Positions 8,866-18,635 of a stretch of 64,000 nt of DNA are shown here, in pieces. Location: the NCBI RefSeq assembly GCF_030553055.1, contig NZ_CP130713.1, positions 248,001 through 312,000 of the forward strand. Direction: 5' to 3'. This DNA is from Streptomyces sp. XD-27 (GTDB taxonomy: Bacteria > Actinomycetota > Actinomycetes > Streptomycetales > Streptomycetaceae). Position 1 is the stretch's first letter. Each line of letters starts with the position of its first letter. The notes beneath the pieces were generated by a model. The model was not told where the DNA came from, did no database searches, and saw nothing but the letters and a program-made list of their open reading frames with translations. The position numbers and the translations under genes were made by a program.

Positions 8866-11364
8866 ATGGACACACCCACCGCAGCAGACGGGTATCCGTT
8901 CGCCGTCTACAACACCGCCGCAGCCCTGGTGGACGGTGCGGGCATCCTGCTGGCGTGGACCGCCGCGGCGGAGGGACTCCTGGGGCGCCGGGCCGAAGAC
9001 GTGTGCGGCCGCCCGGTCACCGACCTCCTCGCCGACCCGGCCGCGCACAGGGCCGAGGCTCCGGCGCCGTGCGGCTCGGAGGTACGGGAAGGCCGGGCCA
9101 CCCTCAGGCACGGCTCCGGCGGGGAGCTGGAGGTCCTCTTCCGCGTCACGCCGCTGTCCGGGGCAGGCCACCGCCACGCGCCGAGCCATCTGATCCTCGC
9201 GGCCCCGGCCGACGTGATCGCCAGGTGGCGCGAGGACCACGCCCTGGCCGGGGAGCTGTTCGCGCAGGACCGCATCGGGCTGGCCGTCTTCGACGCGAGT
9301 CTGCGGCTGGTGCGCACCAACACGCCCCTCCTGCCGTACACCGGCGTGCCCCCGGACCTGCGCGGTCTGCGGCTCGGTGACTTCCTGTGGGCGCAGGACG
9401 CCGAGATGGTCGACGCGCAGCTGGGCCGTGTGCTCCGAACGGGGGAACCGGTGGTCGGGTTCACCACCCTGGCACGGACGCTGGAGGACCCGCGCGGCGG
9501 ACGCTTCCTCACGTTCTCGGCGTTCCGGCTCCAGGAACCGGGCGGGCAGCTCCTGGGTGTCGCCGTCACCTACACCGACACCACCGAGGAGCACCGCGCC
9601 CAGGAGCGGCTGGCCGTGCTCCACCGCGCCACCGCCGCCCTCGGTGGGTCCCTGTCCGCGGAACAGACGAGCCGGGACCTGGCCGATGTGCTGGTCCCGG
9701 CGTTCGCCGACCGCGTCGCGGTGGACGTGGCCGACGCGGTGTTCGACGGCAGCGAGCCCGTGCCCGACCGGTACGGGCGGGTCGCCCAGCGCCGCACGGC
9801 CACCGCCGGAGCGGGCGCGGAGGAGCCGGGGTCCGAGGCGCCGGCCGGCGGAGACGATCTGGCGCCCCCTCCCCTCGCCCAGGGGCGCGGCTTCCTCGTG
9901 CGGGACGCCCGCGGCTCCACCGGCGACCAGGCCGCCGGCTGGGCCCGCGCCGTGCCGGGCGCCAGGTCGGCGATCAGCGCGCCGCTGAGTGCGCGCGACA
10001 CCCAGCTGGGCACCCTCACCCTCTGGCGCACGGAACCGGACCGGCCCGCGTTCGACGAGGCCGACCTCGTGCTGGTCCGGGAGGTCGCCGCCCGCGTGGG
10101 GCTGGCGCTGGACAACGCCCGCCGCTACACCCGCGAGCATCTCGCGGCGGTCAGCCTGCAGCGCAGCCTGCTGCCCCCGGCCACGGCCGACATGGCCGCG
10201 GTCCGCACCGCCAGCGTCTACCTGCCGGCCGACCCGGTCGGGGGCGTCAGCGGCGACTGGTACGACGTCATCCCCCTGTCCTCCGCCCGGGTGGCGCTGG
10301 TCGTCGGGGACGTGGTGGGCCACGGTCTGCGGGCGACGGCGTCGATGGGACGGCTGCGTACCGCCGTGCGCACACTGGCCGATCTCGACCCGGAGCCGGA
10401 CGAGCTGCTCACGCACCTCGACGACCTGGTGATGCAGCTGCCCGCGGAACCGGGGCCGGTGGAACGCGCCGGGGCGGCGGGCGGGGCGGAGTCCCCGGAG
10501 CGGATCGGGGCGGCGCACGGGCCGGACCGCGGCCGCGTGCTCGACACGGCCTCCGACGGCGGGCGCGACTCCTTCGCCGCCACCTGCCTGTACGCCGTGT
10601 ACGACCCGGTGAGCGGGCGCTGCGCCCTGGCCAGCGCGGGACACCCGCCGCCGGCCCTGCTCGAACCGGACGGCACCGCCTCGTACATCGAGCTGAACCC
10701 GGGCCCGCCGCTGGGGGTGGGCGGCCTGCCGTTCGAGAAGGCGGTGGTCGACCTGGCCCCCGGCAGCGTCCTGGCGCTCTACACCGACGGCCTGATCGAA
10801 CGCGGCGAGGGTGACGTGGACGAGGGCATGGCGCAGTTGCGGGAACGCCTGGTGCGGGCGGACGCGCTGCACAGCCCGCTGCACGGTGTGGTCCAGCAGG
10901 TCGTGGCGGGGCTGCCGCCGACCCGGCTGCCGGACGACGTGACCCTGCTCGTCGCCCGCACCCGGTGTGTGCCGCCGGAGGACACCGCCACCTGGACGCT
11001 CGACGCGGACCCGGCCGTCGTCGCCGAGGCGCGGGAGCTGGTGGCCCGGCAGCTCGCCGTCTGGGGCCTGGAATCGCTGCTGTTCACCACCGAGCTCGTG
11101 GTCAGCGAGCTGGTCACCAACGCCATCCGGTACGCGGGCGGCCCGGTGGGGCTGCGGATGATCCGCACCGACGTGCTGACGTGCGAGGTGTCGGACCCCA
11201 GTGGCACGCAGCCGCGGATGCGGCGCGCGCGGGCCACCGACGAGGGCGGCCGCGGGCTGTATCTCGTCGCCCAGCTGACCAGCCGGTGGGGCAGCCGCTA
11301 CACCCGGCAGGGCAAGACCATCTGGGCGGAGCAGCCGCTGCCGAGGCCGCTGCCGCTGGGCTGA
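8866..11364 (+). CDS. PAS-GAF-PP2C (SpoIIE) phosphatase with fused HATPase domain
   Basis: A soluble 832-residue regulator. Order: PAS-like region (about 10-110), second PAS (about 130-245, DRIGLAVFDASLRLV), GAF (about 255-425, ending NARRYTREH), PP2C/SpoIIE phosphatase (about 445-700) with metal-binding GDWYDVIPL, GDVVGHGLRA and LYTDGLIERG, then an anti-sigma-type ATP-binding domain (about 705-820) with ELVTNAIRYA and DEGGRGLYLVAQL. Such proteins dephosphorylate anti-anti-sigma factors and may phosphorylate them through the C-terminal domain, giving partner-switch control of a sigma factor. There is no partner gene beside it. It is paralogous to the gene at 12356 and has no membrane segment, so the signal is probably internal. 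Confidence 0.88.
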   Translation: MDTPTAADGYPFAVYNTAAALVDGAGILLAWTAAAEGLLGRRAEDVCGRPVTDLLADPAAHRAEAPAPCGSEVREGRATLRHGSGGELEVLFRVTPLSGAGHRHAPSHLILAAPADVIARWREDHALAGELFAQDRIGLAVFDASLRLVRTNTPLLPYTGVPPDLRGLRLGDFLWAQDAEMVDAQLGRVLRTGEPVVGFTTLARTLEDPRGGRFLTFSAFRLQEPGGQLLGVAVTYTDTTEEHRAQERLAVLHRATAALGGSLSAEQTSRDLADVLVPAFADRVAVDVADAVFDGSEPVPDRYGRVAQRRTATAGAGAEEPGSEAPAGGDDLAPPPLAQGRGFLVRDARGSTGDQAAGWARAVPGARSAISAPLSARDTQLGTLTLWRTEPDRPAFDEADLVLVREVAARVGLALDNARRYTREHLAAVSLQRSLLPPATADMAAVRTASVYLPADPVGGVSGDWYDVIPLSSARVALVVGDVVGHGLRATASMGRLRTAVRTLADLDPEPDELLTHLDDLVMQLPAEPGPVERAGAAGGAESPERIGAAHGPDRGRVLDTASDGGRDSFAATCLYAVYDPVSGRCALASAGHPPPALLEPDGTASYIELNPGPPLGVGGLPFEKAVVDLAPGSVLALYTDGLIERGEGDVDEGMAQLRERLVRADALHSPLHGVVQQVVAGLPPTRLPDDVTLLVARTRCVPPEDTATWTLDADPAVVAEARELVARQLAVWGLESLLFTTELVVSELVTNAIRYAGGPVGLRMIRTDVLTCEVSDPSGTQPRMRRARATDEGGRGLYLVAQLTSRWGSRYTRQGKTIWAEQPLPRPLPLG

Positions 11365-11414
11365 GGTCTGCCGCCAGGCCGCTGCCGCCGGGCTGAGTTC
11401 CGCCGTGGGAGACC

Positions 11415-11453
11415 CCGCCGCCGGAGTTCCGCCGCCGGAGTTCCGCCGCCGGA
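11415..11453. repeat. 14-bp tandem repeat between convergent genes
   Basis: CCGCCGCCGGAGTT occurs twice in tandem (11415-11428, 11429-11442) and a third, partial copy follows to 11453. It fills the gap between the phosphatase stop and the convergent ArsC-like gene. Function unknown; it may simply be slippage-prone DNA. Confidence 0.7.
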
Positions 11454-11462
11454 CCGCGCGGG

Positions 11463-11831
11463 TCAGCGCGCGGACCGGGACAGGGCCTCCCGTACCGCCT
11501 CGTCCGTGCGCGCCACCACGGCCGATCCGTCGTCGGCCGTGATGATCGGCCGCTGGATGAGCTTGGGGTGTTCCGCCAGGGCGGCGATCCAGCGGTCGCG
11601 CGTGCCCTCCTCGCGCGGCCACTCCTTGAGCCCGAGCTCCTTCGCCGCCACCTCCTGCGTGCGCGTGATGTCCCAGGGCTCGAGGCCGAGCCTGCCGAGC
11701 ACGGCCCGGATCTCGTCCTGGTCGGGCGTGTCCTCCAGGTAGCGGCGGACGGTGTATCCGGCGCCCTCCGCGTCGAGCAGCTTGATCGCGCCACGGCACT
11801 TCGAGCACGCGGGATTGATCCAGATCTCCAT
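11463..11831 (-). CDS. ArsC/Spx-family thioredoxin-fold protein
   Basis: A 122-residue protein starting MEIWINPACSKCRGAIKLL. The ATG at 11831 gives the normal family length; the extra upstream codons are not conserved-looking. The CSKC redox motif sits at the N-terminus, and the family end IQRPIITADDGSAVVARTDEAVREAL contains the RP(I/L) block of glutaredoxin-dependent arsenate reductases and YffB/Spx relatives. There are no other arsenic genes nearby, so arsenate reduction is unproven and a general thiol-redox role is equally possible. It lies between two paralogous phosphatases, convergent with the first. Confidence 0.8.
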   Translation of the reverse strand: MEIWINPACSKCRGAIKLLDAEGAGYTVRRYLEDTPDQDEIRAVLGRLGLEPWDITRTQEVAAKELGLKEWPREEGTRDRWIAALAEHPKLIQRPIITADDGSAVVARTDEAVREALSRSAR

Positions 11832-11952
11832 GGCCGACACGGTACCCCAAAGCCCCCTCAAACCCGGTCTGGCCAGGGCCTTTTGTCAGTGCCGGGACGT
11901 AGAATGGGGGGTGTTCAGCAAGCGGTTCCCGACTCTTTCGTGGAGGATGCCG

Positions 11953-12228
11953 ATGGCCGTTGCCGCAAAACCTCTCCCGTGCCTGCCGACCCTGCCGAAG
12001 AAGCGGTTGCCCGCCGGGCAGCCGCGTGAGTGGTACGAGTCCCACAACCGCCGTCTGAAGGCCATGCGCCTGGCCATCGCCCTGCTCGACTCGGGTGTGT
12101 ACCGTCCCGAGCAGGCCCGCAACCGCCGGATACGGACCACCGCGGCGCGGATCGGTGTGCGCCCGCCGTCCAACACCACCTGCCGGATGGTCCGCTCGCT
12201 CATCCGCGACGAGACCCGGACCCGCTGA
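11953..12228 (+). CDS. small basic protein of unknown function
   Basis: A 91-residue, arginine-rich protein (MAVAAKPLPCLPTLPKKRLP...). The ATG at 11953 has GGAGG about 6 bases upstream; an ATG two codons earlier overlaps that site. The middle REWYESHNRRLKAMRLAIALLDSGVYRPEQARNRRIRTTAARIGV reads as two or three helices, and the high positive charge would suit nucleic-acid binding, but that is a guess. It is monocistronic, followed at once by a strong hairpin, and divergent from the ArsC-like gene. Confidence 0.7.
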   Translation: MAVAAKPLPCLPTLPKKRLPAGQPREWYESHNRRLKAMRLAIALLDSGVYRPEQARNRRIRTTAARIGVRPPSNTTCRMVRSLIRDETRTR

Positions 12229-12230
12229 AC

Positions 12231-12289
12231 CCGGCCGTCCCGCCGCGTCCCCGGCCGTCCCGCCGCGTCCCCGACCGGGACGCGGCGGG
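12231..12289. terminator. 20-bp tandem repeat forming a hairpin terminator
   Basis: A 20-base unit occurs twice exactly (12231-12250, 12251-12270). The second copy's CCCGCCGCGTCCC (12259-12271) pairs perfectly with GGGACGCGGCGGG (12277-12289) over a 5-base loop, a 13-bp GC stem right after the small basic gene's stop. Duplication of the left arm means two alternative stems are possible. Confidence 0.7.
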
Positions 12290-12355
12290 GCGCGCGTTTG
12301 CATCGGTCGGCCCGTTCCACTCGCATCCGGGCGCGGGGAAGTGGGACCATGACGT

Positions 12356-15017
12356 ATGGCCCGGATCCCAGGTCGAGCCCGGACTTTGGCGTATCTGCGC
12401 AGCCTGGCCGGGCAAGTCTTCGTCCTCCAGCTGATCGTCGTGCTGCTGCTGGTCGTGGCGGGGTGGTATCGCTGCTGCTCCAGGCGGAGCGGGACAGCAA
12501 GGAAGAGGCCCGCAGGCGGTCGCTGGCGGTCGCGGAGACCTTCGCCAACTCGCCGGGGATTGTCGAGGCGCTGCGCGGGCCCGATCCGACGGCGGTGCTC
12601 CAGCCGCGGGCCGAGGAGGCCCGCAGGTTGTCCGACGTGGACTTCGTGGTGGTCACCGACACCAAGGGGATCCGCTACACGCATCCGCTGCCGGACCGGA
12701 TCGGGAAGAAGTTCGTCGGGGACATCGCCGAGCCGCTGGCCGGGAAGCCGGTCACCGAGACCATCAAGGGCACGATCGGCCCTCTGGTGCAGGCCGTGGT
12801 GCCGGTCAACGACGCCGACGGGCAGGTCGTGGGCCTGGTGTCGGCCGGGGTGACGATCGAGAAGGTCAGCGGGGCGGTCGACCGTCAGCTGCCGATCCTG
12901 ATCGGCGGCACGGTCGCGGCGCTGGTCCTGGCCACCGGCGGGGCGGCCCTGGCGAGCAGGCGGCTGCGGCGCCAGACGCACGGGCTCGGTCCGGCCGAGA
13001 TGACCCGGATGTACGAGCACCACGACGCGGTGCTGCACTCGGTCCGGGAGGGCGTGCTCATCGTGGGGGGCGACGGTGGGCTGGTGCTGGCCAACGACGA
13101 GGCGCGTCGGCTGCTGGAGCTGCCCGAGCGCCCGGAGGGCCGCCCGGTCACCGGGCTCGGGCTCGCGCCGCGGGTGGCGGAGCTGCTGGCGTCGGGGCGG
13201 GAGGCGACCGACGAGGTGGTGGAGAGCGGTGACCGGCTGCTGGCGGTGAACATCCGGCTCACCGCCCGCAAGGGCGGGCCGCCGGGCAGTGTCGCGACGC
13301 TGCGTGACTCCACCGAGCTGCGGGCGCTGTCGGAGCGGGCCGATGTGGCGCGCAGGCGGCTGCGGCTGCTGTACGACGCGAGTACGAGCATCGGCACCTC
13401 GCTGGACGTGACCCAGACAGCCGAGGAGCTGGCGCGGGTGGCCGTTCCGAGGTTCGCCGACTTCGTCACCGTCGATCTGGCGGAGCCGGTGCTGCGGGGC
13501 GAGGAGCCGCACGTCGGCCACGATCCGCGGATGCTGCGCACGGCGGTCGCCGGGATCCGCGACGACCACCCGCTGTTCCCGCTGGGGGAACGGATCACGT
13601 ATGTGCCGTCGACGCCGCAGGGGTGGGGGCTGCACAGCGGTCGGCCGGTGCTCGAACCGGTGCTGTCCGAGGCGTCCGGCTGGCAGGCGCAGCATCCGGA
13701 GCGGGCGGCCAGGGTGCTCGACTACGGCATCCATTCGCTGATCACGGTGCCGTTGCGGGCCCGGGGGGTGCTGCTGGGGGTGGTGAACTTCTGGCGGTCG
13801 GAGGCGCCCGAGCCGTTCGAGGAGGACGACCTCTCCCTGGCGGAGGAGTTGGCGACCCGTGCGGCGGTGTGCATCGACAACGCCCGCCGCTACACGCGTG
13901 AGCACAACATGGCCGTGACGTTGCAGCACAGCCTGCTGCCGCGGCGCTTCCCCGCGCAGGACGCGCTCGAACTGGCCTTCCGCTATCTGCCCGCGCAGGC
14001 GGGAGTGGGCGGTGACTGGTTCGATGTGATCCCGCTGCCGGGGGCGCGGGTGGCGCTGGTCGTGGGCGACGTGGTGGGGCACGGGCTGCACGCGGCCGCC
14101 ACCATGGGCCGGCTGCGCACGGCGGTGCACAACTTCTCCACGCTGGACCTGCCGCCCGACGAGCTGCTGGGGCATCTGGACGAGCTGGTGGGCGGCATCG
14201 ACCAGGCCGAGTCCCCGCTGGGGAGGCCGCGATCACGGGGGCGACCTGCCTGTACGCGATCTACGATCCGACCACCGGGCGGTGCAGCGTGGCCCGGGCC
14301 GGCCACCTGCTGCCGGCGGTCGTCCTGCCGGACGGCGAGGTGCGGTTCGCCGAGGTTCCCGGGGGGCCGCCGCTGGGCGTGGGCGGAGTCCCGTTCGAGA
14401 CGGCGGAGCTGGAGCTGCCGGAGGGCAGTCAGCTGGTGCTGTACACCGACGGGCTCGTGGAGAGCCGCGACCGGGACATCGACACCGGGCTGAGCGTGCT
14501 GACGGAGGTGCTGCTCGAGGCGGCCGGGCGTCCGCCGGAGCAGGTCTGCGGGTCGGTGCTGGAGGCGCTGCTGCCGGCCCACCCGAGCGACGACATCGCC
14601 CTGCTCGTGGCCCGTACGCAGGTGTGGGAGGCGGACCGGATCGCGGACTGGGACGTGCCGGCGGACCCTGCGGCGGTCTCCCGGGTACGGGCCGAGGTCT
14701 CGCGGCAGCTGGCGCTGTGGGGGCTGGAGGAGGTCGCGTTCACCACGGAGCTGATCCTCAGCGAGCTGATCACCAATGCCATCCGCTACACCTCCGGGCC
14801 GAGCCATGTGCGGCTGCTGCACGGCGGCCGCAGCCTCATCTGCGAGGTCTCCGACACCAGCAGCACCTCCGCGCACATGCGGTACGCCGCCACCACGGAC
14901 GAGGGCGGGCGCGGCCTGTTCCTGGTGGCCCAGTTCGCGGAGCGCTGGGGGACCCGGTACACCCTGACCGGCAAGGTGATCTGGGCCGAGCAGCCGCTGC
15001 CGCCGCGCGGCGCCTAG
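12356..15017 (+). CDS. membrane sensor PP2C phosphatase (Cache-PAS-GAF-SpoIIE-HATPase), two frameshifts
   Basis: Read with two single-base corrections this is one protein of about 887 residues. Order: TM1 (FVLQLIVVLLLVVAG), an extracytoplasmic Cache/CitA-DcuS-like sensor (FANSPGIVEALRGPDP..., VVTDTKGIRYTHPLP, GLVSAGVTIEKV), TM2 (ILIGGTVAALVLATGGAA), PAS, GAF, PP2C (GDWFDVIPL, GDVVGHGLHAAATMGRLRTAV, LYTDGLVES), HATPase (ELITNAIRYTSG, DEGGRGLFLVAQF). The frame drops by one at the G run 12460-12463 and again at 14220-14223; an extra G at each site restores VVAGVVSLLL and PLGEAAITGATCLYAI. As given, no full product can be made. It is paralogous to the gene at 8866 but senses something outside the cell, by family analogy a small carboxylate. 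The stop overlaps the convergent CDF gene by 4 bases. Confidence 0.85.
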
Positions 15018-16063
15018 CGGTGGTGGGCGAGGCCCGCGTGGGGGTCGGTGTGCGCGGGGTCGTCTGCCGGGTCGGCGTGGACCAGGGCCGCGGTGAGCCG
15101 GGGCACGGCGTGCAGTAGGGCGTGCTCCGCCTCGACGGCGACGCGGTGGGCCTGACGTAGGTTCAGCTCGCCGTCGACGACGATGGCGACCTCGGCGCGC
15201 AGTTGGTGGCCGATCCAGCGCAGCCGCAGTTCGCCGAGGTCCGCGACGCCGTCGACCTGCCGCAGCGCGCGCTCGGCGGTCTCGACCAGCGCGGGGTCGA
15301 CGGCGTCCATCAGCCGCCGGAAGACCTCCCGTGCGGCGTCCTTGAGGACCAGCAGGATGGCGGCCGTGATCAGCAGGCCGACGATCGGGTCCGCCACATG
15401 CCAGCCGAGTGCGGAGCCGCCGGCGCCCAGGAGGACGGCCAGGGAGGTGAACCCGTCGGTACGGGCGTGCAGCCCGTCGGCGACCAGCGCGGCGGAGCCG
15501 ATCCTGCGGCCGGTGCGGATGCGGTAGCGGGCGACCCACTCGTTGCCGAGGAAGCCGACGACCGCGGCGGCGGCGACCGCCGCCAGGTGGGACACGGGTC
15601 GCGGACTCAGCAGCCGGTCGACCGCGGCCCACGCGGCGAACACCGCGGACGCGGCGATGGTGAGCACGATGACGACGCCGGCCAGGTCCTCGGCGCGGCC
15701 GTAGCCGTAGGTGAACTTCCTTGTCGCCGCCCTGCGGCCCAGGAGGAACGCGATGCCCAAGGGGACGGCCGTCAGCGCGTCCGCGGCGTTGTGGACGGTG
15801 TCGCCCAGCAGCGCCACCGAGCCGGATATCGCCACGATCACCGCCTGGACGACGGTGGTGGCGCCGAGGATTGCGAGGGAGCGCCACAGGGTGCGCATGC
15901 CCTCGGCGGACGACTCCATGGCCGCGTCGACCTTGTCCGAGGACTCGTGGGAGTGCGGCGTGAGCAGATGGGCCAACCGGCGGCCGTGACGATGCCCATG
16001 CCCATGCCCGTGTTCATGCTCATGACCGTGCCCGTGCTCGTGACTGTGCCCGTTGCCCGTCAT
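15014..16063 (-). CDS. cation diffusion facilitator (zinc/cadmium exporter)
   Basis: A 349-residue CDF transporter. The N-terminus holds a long His tract (residues 5-28, alternating HGHGHEHEHG-type), a metal-binding tail common in zinc exporters. The membrane core shows the TM2 site GSVALLGDTVHNAADAL (HxxxD) and the TM5 site VADGLHARTDGFTSLAV, followed by a C-terminal cytosolic domain (GELRLRWIGHQLRAEVAIVVDGELNL). It expels Zn2+ or a similar ion in exchange for protons. The upstream gap to the GH65 gene is only 82 bases and carries a TTGACC that could be a -35 for this gene. Confidence 0.92.
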   Translation of the reverse strand: MTGNGHSHEHGHGHEHEHGHGHGHRHGRRLAHLLTPHSHESSDKVDAAMESSAEGMRTLWRSLAILGATTVVQAVIVAISGSVALLGDTVHNAADALTAVPLGIAFLLGRRAATRKFTYGYGRAEDLAGVVIVLTIAASAVFAAWAAVDRLLSPRPVSHLAAVAAAAVVGFLGNEWVARYRIRTGRRIGSAALVADGLHARTDGFTSLAVLLGAGGSALGWHVADPIVGLLITAAILLVLKDAAREVFRRLMDAVDPALVETAERALRQVDGVADLGELRLRWIGHQLRAEVAIVVDGELNLRQAHRVAVEAEHALLHAVPRLTAALVHADPADDPAHTDPHAGLAHHR

Positions 16064-16145
16064 GGTGCTTACGGTGGCACAGGAAGCCCATTGCGGCTAT
16101 TGCCGTCATACCGGCTCTGACCAGGTGCGATGCATGTGCAAGTGG

Positions 16146-18554
16146 TCAAGACGAGCCGTCGGGCAGCAGCCTCAGGTCCGAGGACTCCCCCGGTGCCACG
16201 GTCACCTCGCGGTCGGCCAGCACCACGCGGATCGGCTCCGGGTCCGACACCGGGACGGCGATCCGTACCTGACCGCGGCTCATCTGCAGGCTGACGCCCC
16301 AGTTGCCCCGGTGGCGCACGGAGAACCCGTACTCGGACAGCTCCGGCATCGGGACCGGGTCCAGCCACAGCGCGTCCTCACGCGTCTCCAGGCCCGTCAG
16401 TCCGCGCTGCACCAGGTCCAGGGTGCCGGCCATGGCGCCGAGGTGGATGCCCTCGGCCGTGGTCCCGCCCTGGATGTCGGCGACGTCGCCGGTCAGCGCC
16501 TCCTGGCAGAAGCGCCAGGCGTCGGCGCGCCGGACCCGCGCCAGCACCCAGCCGTGCACCAGTCCGCTCAGGGTCGATCCGTGGGTGGTGCGGTGCAGGT
16601 AGTACCCGACGGTCGCGTGCCAGGTCTCGTCGTCCAGGTGGTAGCCCAGCCGGCCGAAGAGCCCGGCCAGTTCGCCGGGCGCGAAGAGGTATCCGAGCAT
16701 CAGGGCGTCGGCCTGCTTGGACGCCTGGTAGCGGTTGGCGGTGTCGCCCTCGGCCTCCAGGATGCGGTCCAGGCGGCGGATGTCGCCGTAGCGCTCCCGG
16801 TAGCCGTCCCAGTCCAGTTCCATCAGGTCGCCGTAGCCCTCGAACTGGCTGATGACGCCGTCGTGGAAGGGCACCCGCAGGCGCCGTGAGACGTCCTCCC
16901 AGCGGTCCAGTTCGGCGGCGTCGAGCTCGATGCGCTCGAAGAGCTCCCGGCGGCGCGGTTCGGGGAGGTCGCGGGTGAGGTCGAGGGCGCGTGCGAGCAC
17001 CCACGCGGCGGTGACGTTGGTGTACGCGTTGTCGTCCAGCCCCGGCAACGCGGCGCCCGGGTAGGCGTCGTGGTACTCGTCGGGGCCCACGACGCCGCGG
17101 ATGCGGTAGCGCTCGTAGACGGGGTCGAGTACGGCCAGGTCGGAGAAGAAGCGGGCGATCTGCACCAGCATCTCCGCGCCCTTGGCGTGCAGGAAGTCGG
17201 TGTCGCCGCTGGCCTGGCAGTACTGCCACACGTTGTACGCGACGGCCGCGCCCACGTGGCGCTGGAGCCGGGAGTGGTCCGGCAGCCAGTGTCCGGAGCG
17301 CGGGTTCAGGTGCAGGACCTGGGCCTCCTCACGGCCGTCGCTGCCGCTCTGCCAGGGGAACATGGCCCCGGCCCGCCCGATGTCGGCGGCGGCCCGGCAG
17401 GCCCGGGGCAGCCGCCGGTGCCGGTAGAGCAGCAGCGCGCGGGAGACCTCGGGGAAGTGCAGGTTCAGATACGGCAGGACGAACAGCTCGTCCCAGAAGA
17501 CGTGGCCGCGATACGCCTCCCCGTGCAGCCCGCGGGCCGGTACGCCCACGTCGAGTTCCGCGGTGTGCGGCGAGAGGGTCTGCAGGACGTGGAACAGGTG
17601 CAGGCGCAGGATGCGGCCCGCCTCCCCCGGCACCTCCAGTTCGGCGCGCCGCCACAGGTGGTCCCATGCGATGCGGTGGGAGGCCAGCAGGCCGGCGAAG
17701 TCGGCGGCACGCCTGACCCGCTCGACAGCCGCCCGCAGCGGATCGCTGATGGCCGGATCGCGGGAGGTGTGGAGCGCGACGGTCTTCTCCACGGTCACGG
17801 AGCCGTGCGCGGCGATCGGGGCGGTGAGGGTCCGGGCGGCCCGGTGCCGGGACAGGTCCGGCCGGGAGACCAGGGGGACTCCTTCGCTCACCCGGGTGCG
17901 GGCCGCCATGGCGATGCGGAGGTCCGAGGCGCTGGTACGGCAGCGCAGCCAGACCGTGTCGGGCTCCGCGGTGCCGGTCTGCGTCCGGGTCAGGTGCCGG
18001 GAGGCCAGTTCGCGGTAGCGGGCCACTCCGGCGTTGGCGACCGCGCCGTCGACGGCGGAGACGATGTCGATCGCGCCCGTCCAGTTCTCTGCCGTGAACG
18101 TGGTGCGCAGCGCGGCCACGTGCGAATCCCTCATGTGGACCAGTCGCCGCTCCTCGACGCGGAGCCTGCGGCCCTGGGCGTCCTCGTACGAGGACTGCCG
18201 GGTGAGGACGCCCTCGCGCAGGTCCAGCGTCTGCCGGTGGTCGCGCAGCTCGGTCCGGTCGGGCGAGAGCCAGGGGCCCGCCGGGCCGTCCGCGGGCTTG
18301 AGGCGGTAGCGCAGCGGCAGCCAGTTCGGCAGGTTGACCAGGTCCTCGTTCTCGACCTGCCGCCCGCCGACGGCGGAGACCAGCCGGTTGTAGCAGCCGG
18401 CGGCGTACGTACCGGGGTAGTGGACCTCGTCCGCGACGGCCTCGGACGCGGCGCCCCGGGTGGCGAAGTAGCCGTTGCCCAGGGTGCACAGCGATTCCCG
18501 CAGCCGCTCCTGGGCGGGCTCGTAGCCCTCGTAGGACCATGTCCACTCCCGCAT
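16146..18554 (-). CDS. glycoside hydrolase family 65 (maltose/trehalose-type disaccharide phosphorylase)
   Basis: An 802-residue protein with the GH65 plan: N-terminal beta-sandwich (REWTWSYEGYEPAQERLRESL, LGNGYFATRGA), helical linker, (alpha/alpha)6 catalytic barrel and a small C-terminal domain. The catalytic acid is Glu493 in GVVGPDEYHDAYPG; the phosphate/substrate region HRTTHGSTLS follows. The ATG at 18554 has a purine-rich GGAGAGG upstream. Members phosphorolyse maltose, trehalose, kojibiose or similar alpha-glucosides to beta-glucose-1-phosphate. No phosphoglucomutase gene is beside it, and hydrolase members exist, so the substrate is open. Confidence 0.9.
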   Translation of the reverse strand: MREWTWSYEGYEPAQERLRESLCTLGNGYFATRGAASEAVADEVHYPGTYAAGCYNRLVSAVGGRQVENEDLVNLPNWLPLRYRLKPADGPAGPWLSPDRTELRDHRQTLDLREGVLTRQSSYEDAQGRRLRVEERRLVHMRDSHVAALRTTFTAENWTGAIDIVSAVDGAVANAGVARYRELASRHLTRTQTGTAEPDTVWLRCRTSASDLRIAMAARTRVSEGVPLVSRPDLSRHRAARTLTAPIAAHGSVTVEKTVALHTSRDPAISDPLRAAVERVRRAADFAGLLASHRIAWDHLWRRAELEVPGEAGRILRLHLFHVLQTLSPHTAELDVGVPARGLHGEAYRGHVFWDELFVLPYLNLHFPEVSRALLLYRHRRLPRACRAAADIGRAGAMFPWQSGSDGREEAQVLHLNPRSGHWLPDHSRLQRHVGAAVAYNVWQYCQASGDTDFLHAKGAEMLVQIARFFSDLAVLDPVYERYRIRGVVGPDEYHDAYPGAALPGLDDNAYTNVTAAWVLARALDLTRDLPEPRRRELFERIELDAAELDRWEDVSRRLRVPFHDGVISQFEGYGDLMELDWDGYRERYGDIRRLDRILEAEGDTANRYQASKQADALMLGYLFAPGELAGLFGRLGYHLDDETWHATVGYYLHRTTHGSTLSGLVHGWVLARVRRADAWRFCQEALTGDVADIQGGTTAEGIHLGAMAGTLDLVQRGLTGLETREDALWLDPVPMPELSEYGFSVRHRGNWGVSLQMSRGQVRIAVPVSDPEPIRVVLADREVTVAPGESSDLRLLPDGSS

Positions 18555-18635
18555 CGGCCCACCTCTCCGGCCGCTCCACCGCCAGGGCCCGCTTCCCCTC
18601 CAGTGTGTGGCGTGCGGGGAGGGCGTGCACACCTC

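Noticed and set aside
11463..11831. Part of an arsenic resistance operon
   Set aside because: No ArsR, ArsB/Acr3 or second ars gene is adjacent; only the thioredoxin-fold family can be supported.
8788..14175. A 1795-codon open frame on the minus strand across both phosphatase genes
   Set aside because: It is the antisense shadow of GC-rich plus-strand genes: composition is dominated by R, G, Q, H and P with no domain, and the plus strand carries clear conserved motifs throughout.
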